From Candidatus Hydrogenedentota bacterium (GTDB lineage Bacteria > Hydrogenedentota > Hydrogenedentia > Hydrogenedentales > CAITNO01), in contig JAKPUV010000957.1 in NCBI GenBank assembly GCA_029554925.1, positions 1-15,624 of the forward strand: 15,624 bases of DNA, read 5' to 3'. Shown piece by piece: positions 14,377-15,624 of this stretch (position 1 is the stretch's first letter; every line of letters starts with the position of its first letter). The position numbers and the translations under genes are program-made. Below the pieces are notes generated by a model. The model did no database searches, was not told where the DNA came from, and saw nothing but the letters and a program-made list of their open reading frames with translations.

Positions 14377-15386
14377 ATGCTTTTTCCCGAGGACTTAAGC
14401 TCCTCGCAGGCCTGGACCACCCGCTCCACCATGCCCGCGCGGCCCTTGTCGAGCCAGGTGCTGGCGAGGTAATCCTGTTTCACGCCGACCTCGCCGTCCA
14501 CCTTCAGCACCCCGGCGTAGTGCGTGAACATGTGGTCGGCGACGGCGCGGGTCAGGGCGTACTGCGTGTCGGTGTGGACGTTCATCTTAACCACGCCGTA
14601 GCCCAGGGTCTCGTGGATTTCCTCCGTGCTGGTGCCGGAGCCGCCGTGGAACACGAGCCACATGCGCGCGGCGTCCCCGTATTTCGCCGCCACGGCGTCC
14701 TGCCCCTCTTTCAGAATGCCGGGCATCAGCTTGACATGCCCCGGCTTGTACACGCCGTGGACGTTGCCGAAGGTGGCGGCCAGCAGGCAACGGCCCCCGT
14801 CGCGCTCCAGGGTTTCATGCACGAGCAGCATGTCCTCCGGCGTCGTGTAAAGCTTCGCGTTCGGCGCGCCGGAGATGCCGTCCTCCTCGCCGCCGACGAC
14901 GCCCGCCTCCACCTCCAGGATGATCTCGTTTTCGCGGCACAGCGCCATGAGCTCCGCCGCCACGCGCAGGTTCTCGCGCATGGGCAGGTCGCTGCCGTCG
15001 TACATGTGGCTCTGGAAGAGGTTCGGCAGGCCCGCCGCACGCCGCCGTGCCGTCTCGGCGATAAGGGGCTTCAAAAAGGTGTCCACCTTCCCGGTCGGAC
15101 AGTGGTCGGTGTGCACCGCCACATGGACCCCGGCCCGTTCCGCCACCCGGCGCGTGTGCTCCGCCAGCGTGATCGCCCCCAGCACGGGGTCCTTCGCCGG
15201 ACCCGACGCATGCATGCCCGCCGCCACGGAGATCTGGACGATCCCGTCGCTGCCCGCCGCCTCGAAGCCCTCAATGGCGGCGTTCAGGCTGGTCAGCTCC
15301 AGCACATTGATCGCCGGATACGCGAACCCCCCGGCAAGGGCGCGGTCCAGCATGCGGACATAGGTGGCATGGTCAACGGCGGGCAT
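14361..15386 (-). CDS. Class II aldolase, FbaA-like by sequence, probably IolJ-type by context
   Basis: A 341-residue zinc-dependent aldolase. The HTDHCPT motif holds catalytic D94 and metal ligand H95, EVEAGVVGGEEDG (158-170) is the second conserved block, and H210 (FGNVHGVYKPGHV) and H247 (VFHGGSGTS) complete the metal and phosphate sites, with NVHTDT at 269-274 binding the second phosphate. The long form with an LFQSHMYDGSD insert resembles E. coli FbaA rather than the shorter Bacillus FbaA/IolJ. The start at 15386 has AGGGAG about 8 nt upstream; the extra 23 residues of the longer frame overlap the promoter. Leading an operon with iolB and iolC, it plausibly cleaves 6-phospho-5-dehydro-2-deoxygluconate to DHAP and malonate semialdehyde. 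Glycolytic fructose-bisphosphate aldolase remains possible. The last four residues (GSRV) and the stop come from the heptamer repeat. Confidence 0.92.
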   Translation of the reverse strand: MPAVDHATYVRMLDRALAGGFAYPAINVLELTSLNAAIEGFEAAGSDGIVQISVAAGMHASGPAKDPVLGAITLAEHTRRVAERAGVHVAVHTDHCPTGKVDTFLKPLIAETARRRAAGLPNLFQSHMYDGSDLPMRENLRVAAELMALCRENEIILEVEAGVVGGEEDGISGAPNAKLYTTPEDMLLVHETLERDGGRCLLAATFGNVHGVYKPGHVKLMPGILKEGQDAVAAKYGDAARMWLVFHGGSGTSTEEIHETLGYGVVKMNVHTDTQYALTRAVADHMFTHYAGVLKVDGEVGVKQDYLASTWLDKGRAGMVERVVQACEELKSSGKSMGSRV

Positions 15387-15445
15387 GGCGGTGTCTCCCT
15401 GCGCGCGGTCTGGACCGGAAGCCGGCCTGAAACGCGCCGGAAGGG

Positions 15446-15474
15446 AGTCTAGCAAAGCCCCCCGGGCAGGTCAA
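15446..15474 (-). promoter_or_regulatory. Promoter of the aldolase/iol operon
   Basis: On the minus strand TTGACC (15474-15469) and TAGACT (15451-15446) are separated by exactly 17 nt. Transcription would start near 15438, about 50 nt before the aldolase ATG. Confidence 0.65.
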
Positions 15475-15491
15475 CAGCGCCTTCGTGTCAA

Positions 15492-15545
15492 GCCATTTGC
15501 TAATCTTACCGGGGCGCCTATTATCGCGCCATTTGCTTTCTTACC
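15492..15545. repeat. Pair of direct repeats upstream of the iol-operon promoter
   Basis: GCCATTTGCTAATCTTACC (15492-15510) and GCCATTTGCTTTCTTACC (15528-15545) start 36 nt apart and share the ten-base GCCATTTGCT and the TCTTACC end. They begin about 18 nt upstream of the -35 hexamer, a usual place for activator or repressor sites, in sequence much richer in A and T than the rest. Confidence 0.6.
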
Positions 15546-15624
15546 AAGATTCAGGGATAACGCTTCTGTTGTGCCTGCCTGCCTGCCCCCCCTCGCCCCC
15601 CCTTTCCCAGCCCCCCGGGGGGCT
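15546..15624. other. Low-complexity C-rich tail and 16-nt palindrome at the window end
   Basis: No gene is supported. The sequence has CCTG-type and C-run low complexity, then AGCCCCCCGGGGGGCT (15609-15624), a perfect palindrome cut by or ending at the window edge. The 11-mer AGCCCCCCGGG also occurs at 15456-15466. Confidence 0.5.

Noticed and set aside
14520..15452. A plus-strand frame opposite the aldolase
   Set aside because: It shows no motif and the opposite strand has full class II aldolase motifs.

Overview
The window is GC-rich, densely coded bacterial chromosome. Wobble positions are mostly G or C, so several long antisense frames stay open without being genes. The gene set suggests a Gram-negative-type bacterium of a PVC-like or Hydrogenedentota/Planctomycetota-like lineage: a Gld-type ABC exporter with a DUF4340 protein, a Tat-exported sugar isomerase-like TIM barrel, a lipoprotein, inositol catabolism genes, and a four-helix-bundle S23 gene bordered by telomere-like heptamers. 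This placement is an inference from gene content; no marker gene is present.

Layout. (1) 1-497: C-terminal part of a concentrative nucleoside transporter, cut by the window edge. (2) 523-729, minus: a small HicB-like protein with no visible HicA partner. (3) 730-1479: gene-free stretch holding a REP/BIME-like composite of two hairpins in inverted orientation (913-1129) and probably the promoter of the next operon. (4) 1480-7086: three-gene operon for a Gld-type ABC system (ATPase, fused GldF-GldG permease/auxiliary protein, DUF4340 membrane-anchored protein), closed by a strong hairpin terminator. (5) 7181-8287: periplasmic HtrA/DegP-like serine protease with one PDZ domain. (6) 8317-10249: iron/peroxide block. 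A PerR-type Fur-family regulator and a ferritin form one operon with a well-formed promoter overlapped by an imperfect palindrome, ending in a terminator. A 2-Cys peroxiredoxin follows with its own terminator. (7) 10342-11235: Tat-signal TIM-barrel protein with a perfect TATAAT box upstream. (8) 11267-11827, minus: unrecognised lipoprotein. (9) 11941-15386, minus: operon reading aldolase, S23 four-helix-bundle protein, IolB, IolC, with a good promoter at 15446-15474 and paired direct repeats just upstream of it.

How the genes work together. IolB makes 5-dehydro-2-deoxygluconate, IolC phosphorylates it, and the class II aldolase at the head of the operon is well placed to split the product into DHAP and malonate semialdehyde (the IolJ step), although by sequence it resembles FbaA. 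The S23 gene between aldolase and iolB is not part of this pathway. It sits between inverted GGGTYTA-type heptamer arrays, and the stop codons of both the aldolase and the S23 gene fall inside those arrays, so it looks like an inserted unit. The PerR-ferritin-peroxiredoxin block stores iron and removes peroxide, and PerR probably senses peroxide to control at least its own operon.

The two observations most worth following are the heptamer-bounded S23 unit inside an iol operon and the BIME-like hairpin pair. No CRISPR array, tRNA, rRNA or complete insertion sequence was seen.
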